Of a stretch of DNA of 64,000 bases, positions 62,765 to 64,000 are shown piece after piece (the stretch's first letter is position 1; the number at the start of each line of letters is the position of its first letter). Made by a program: the position numbers and the translations under genes. The stretch comes from Allobosea vaviloviae (GTDB taxonomy: Bacteria; Pseudomonadota; Alphaproteobacteria; Rhizobiales; Beijerinckiaceae): the NCBI RefSeq assembly GCF_001298265.1, contig NZ_LGSZ01000080.1, forward strand, positions 32,233 through 96,232, read 5' to 3'. The notes beneath the pieces were generated by a model, which searched no databases, was not told the DNA's origin, and saw only the letters and a list, made by a program, of their open reading frames with translations.

Positions 62765-63122
62765 GCTCAGGCGCGAGCCGCGACCGGTGGAACTGCTTTT
62801 CGCCGATCCTGAGTACGCCGCGGCGCATCTCGCCCTTGGCGACCTGCCCGCTGTCGCTTTCGAAATAGAGCTGCGAGCGATCGACCTCGTAGCGGCCATG
62901 ATACCAGTCAGGGGCGGCCTGCTTGGCTTTGTTGTAGCGGCCGTCGGGCCGCAGCTCGATGACGATCGCGCCGTCCTCGGTCGCCCAGCGGCCGAGCGCG
63001 GCGCGGGCAAAGGCGTCGGCCTCGTCCACCATGGCGATTTCCAGCGAACGGGTCGGCCGGGCGGAGGCAACGAAGCCGGCGGCGAAATGGCTCAGCGACT
63101 GAAGCATGTTTGTCAAAGGCAT
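62748..63122 (-). CDS. Atu4866-domain protein of unknown function
   Basis: The 124-residue protein contains at residues 44-112 ALGRWATEDGAIVIELRPDGRYNKAKQAAPDWYHGRYEVDRSQLYFESDSGQVAKGEMRRGVLRIGEKQFHR, matching the Atu4866 beta-barrel family of Agrobacterium (structure known, function unknown). The first 30 residues are unlike the family, so an internal ATG at 63032 is possible. It is followed upstream by a broken SDR gene, with which it may once have formed an operon. Confidence 0.75.
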   Translation of the reverse strand: MPLTNMLQSLSHFAAGFVASARPTRSLEIAMVDEADAFARAALGRWATEDGAIVIELRPDGRYNKAKQAAPDWYHGRYEVDRSQLYFESDSGQVAKGEMRRGVLRIGEKQFHRSRLAPELSSQP

Positions 63123-63224
63123 GGTCGGGTCTCCAGGGTCGTCCCGGATGGTGGGGCCTGCCCATGATCCGGTCTTGCAAACGTCAAAGGTTCAACCTGC
63201 AGTCGCGCCGCGCGAGCGACAGGT

Positions 63225-63530
63225 TCAATGCGGGCAGGCCGCGGGCCGCAGGGATGATCGCGCTGACCTCGCCACCGCCGGCTGCCGGATCGAGAAGGCG
63301 ACAGCGCGGGCGATGGCCTGCGGCTCGATCGCGAGCGGGCTGAACGCGGCCATGGCTAAACGCGGTATAGCGGCCTTGGCGCCGGGGTCTGTGATGGTTG
63401 AGGCGAACTCGGAGCGTGTGACGCCGGGCGAGATCACCACGATATCTATGTCGTCATGGTCCTGGCGCAAGCCCTCGGAGATCGTGAGAACCGCGAATTT
63501 CACCGCGTTGGATGGGGCGGCGCGGCCCAT
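63225..63530 (-). pseudogene. C-terminal remnant of an SDR oxidoreductase
   Basis: The 101-codon reading frame starts after the catalytic Tyr and reads SNAVKFAVLTISEGLRQDHDDIDIVVISPGVTRSEFASTITDPG, which is the post-catalytic region of an SDR (Y-x-x-x-K segment, then SPG loop). The Rossmann GxxxGxG half is missing upstream, where only the MCP gene follows. The last 20 residues change style, and a +1 reading there (GEVSAIIPAARG) looks more natural, suggesting a further frameshift. Hence a truncated, probably dead gene. Confidence 0.65.
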
Positions 63531-63574
63531 GGTTGCTCAGCCGGCGTATCGGCTGCTCCACCCTCGACATGATC

Positions 63575-63605
63575 GGGGCCTGAATCGCTGCGCGATCCAG
63601 GCCCC
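63575..63605 (-). terminator. Hairpin downstream of the chemoreceptor gene
   Basis: GGGGCCTG/CAGGCCCC plus ATCG/CGAT form a long stem with loop CTGCG region; there is no T-tract, so it may be a Rho-dependent or stabilising structure. It lies 31 bp after the MCP stop. Confidence 0.4.
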
Positions 63606-63635
63606 GTACAGGCTATGCGAGGATGTCGGGATCGT

Positions 63636-64000
63636 TCAGAACTCTTCCCAACCAGCATCGTTGGCGCGGCCATTTGCGACCTTTCGGGCCGCGGGGCGCG
63701 GCGCCGAAGCCGAGGGCTGGGTCTTCGGCGTCGAAAGCTGGGGCGCCTGCGCCCTGGCCTGCACGAAGGCGGTCTCGGCGAGCTGGCGCAGACGCGCAGG
63801 CTCTGAAGCGGTCGGCGCCGGCGGGCGATAGGCAGCGGGGGCCCCCGCGCCCTCCTGTCCTGTCCTGAAGGCCGCGACGAGGTCGTTGAGCTGCCCGATG
63901 CGGGAGGAGAGCGAGGCGGCCGAGGCCGCGCTCTGTTCGGAGAGCGCGGCGTTTTGCTGGGTCATCTCGTCGAGATGAGCGACCGCCTGGCTCATCTCGT
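63636..64000 (-). CDS. Methyl-accepting chemotaxis protein, C-terminal fragment
   Basis: The gene continues past the right edge; the visible 121 codons are the 3' end. The reading SQAVAHLDEMTQQNAALSEQSAASAASLSSRIGQLNDLVAAF is the end of the cytoplasmic signalling coiled coil with its methylation helix pattern. A Pro/Ala-rich linker follows, ending DAGWEEF, a WEEF-type tether for CheR/CheB. Sensor domain and class cannot be told from this part. Confidence 0.92.
   Translation of the reverse strand, partial: EMSQAVAHLDEMTQQNAALSEQSAASAASLSSRIGQLNDLVAAFRTGQEGAGAPAAYRPPAPTASEPARLRQLAETAFVQARAQAPQLSTPKTQPSASAPRPAARKVANGRANDAGWEEF

Overview
This is a gene-dense, high-GC chromosomal window from an alphaproteobacterium of the order Hyphomicrobiales (Rhizobiales). 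Gene content and intergenic repeats suggest Bosea or a close relative, but the genus is inference. Evidence for the group includes an IalB family protein beside rlmN, DUF2794, a 1,600-residue NAD-glutamate dehydrogenase, a CenR-type response regulator, CtrA boxes, and the oriC-side order hemE-hemJ-rho-mnmE-mnmG-rsmG-parA-parB. I see no phage, integrase, transposase, CRISPR array, rRNA or tRNA.

Layout. 1-10 kb: the start of rlmN, ialB, a quinone oxidoreductase, a YkvA protein, a short-chain dehydrogenase, ftsY-yciB, an RluA-type pseudouridine synthase, an uncharacterised pair (DUF6875-like plus GNAT), a pterin dehydratase with thpR, and an aldo/keto reductase. 10-17 kb: a tesA-type esterase divergent from an ABC transporter, a Bax-inhibitor-1 protein, a GNAT, DUF2794, a candidate structured RNA, and an AhpD-like protein. 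17-33 kb: NAD-GDH with Trm112, a UbiH-type hydroxylase, tesB, glnK-amtB, ftsK-lolA-xth, and cenR with a cyclic-nucleotide-binding partner. 33-39 kb: an L,D-transpeptidase, a YggS protein, leuS-lptE-holA. 39-52 kb: the origin region. Genes left of oriC (parB to hemE) and right of it (ppdk regulator-maf-aroE-coaE-dnaQ) all point away from it, co-directional with replication forks. 52-64 kb: terC, secB, timA-mltA-smr-xre, a PfkB kinase, a PPOX flavoprotein, rpsO-pnp, an hxlR regulator with its divergent target, a decayed dehydrogenase, and the 3' end of a chemoreceptor.

The most notable content is the replication and segregation architecture. The hemE/ppdk-regulator gap (47602-48055) carries DnaA-box-like sequences, a perfect CtrA box, six GANTC (CcrM) sites, an AT-rich stretch and a 15/16 parS-like site. 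An exact 16-bp parS lies inside rsmG beside parAB, and two 14/16 sites lie near ftsK and pnp. A second perfect CtrA box precedes ftsK. Other items worth checking are an orphan rod-like RNA with its own terminator at 16.67-16.81 kb, compound palindromic repeats at gene ends, a terminator-like hairpin in the terC leader, and the DUF6875-GNAT pair. I did not find a clearly new multi-gene defence or biosynthetic system.
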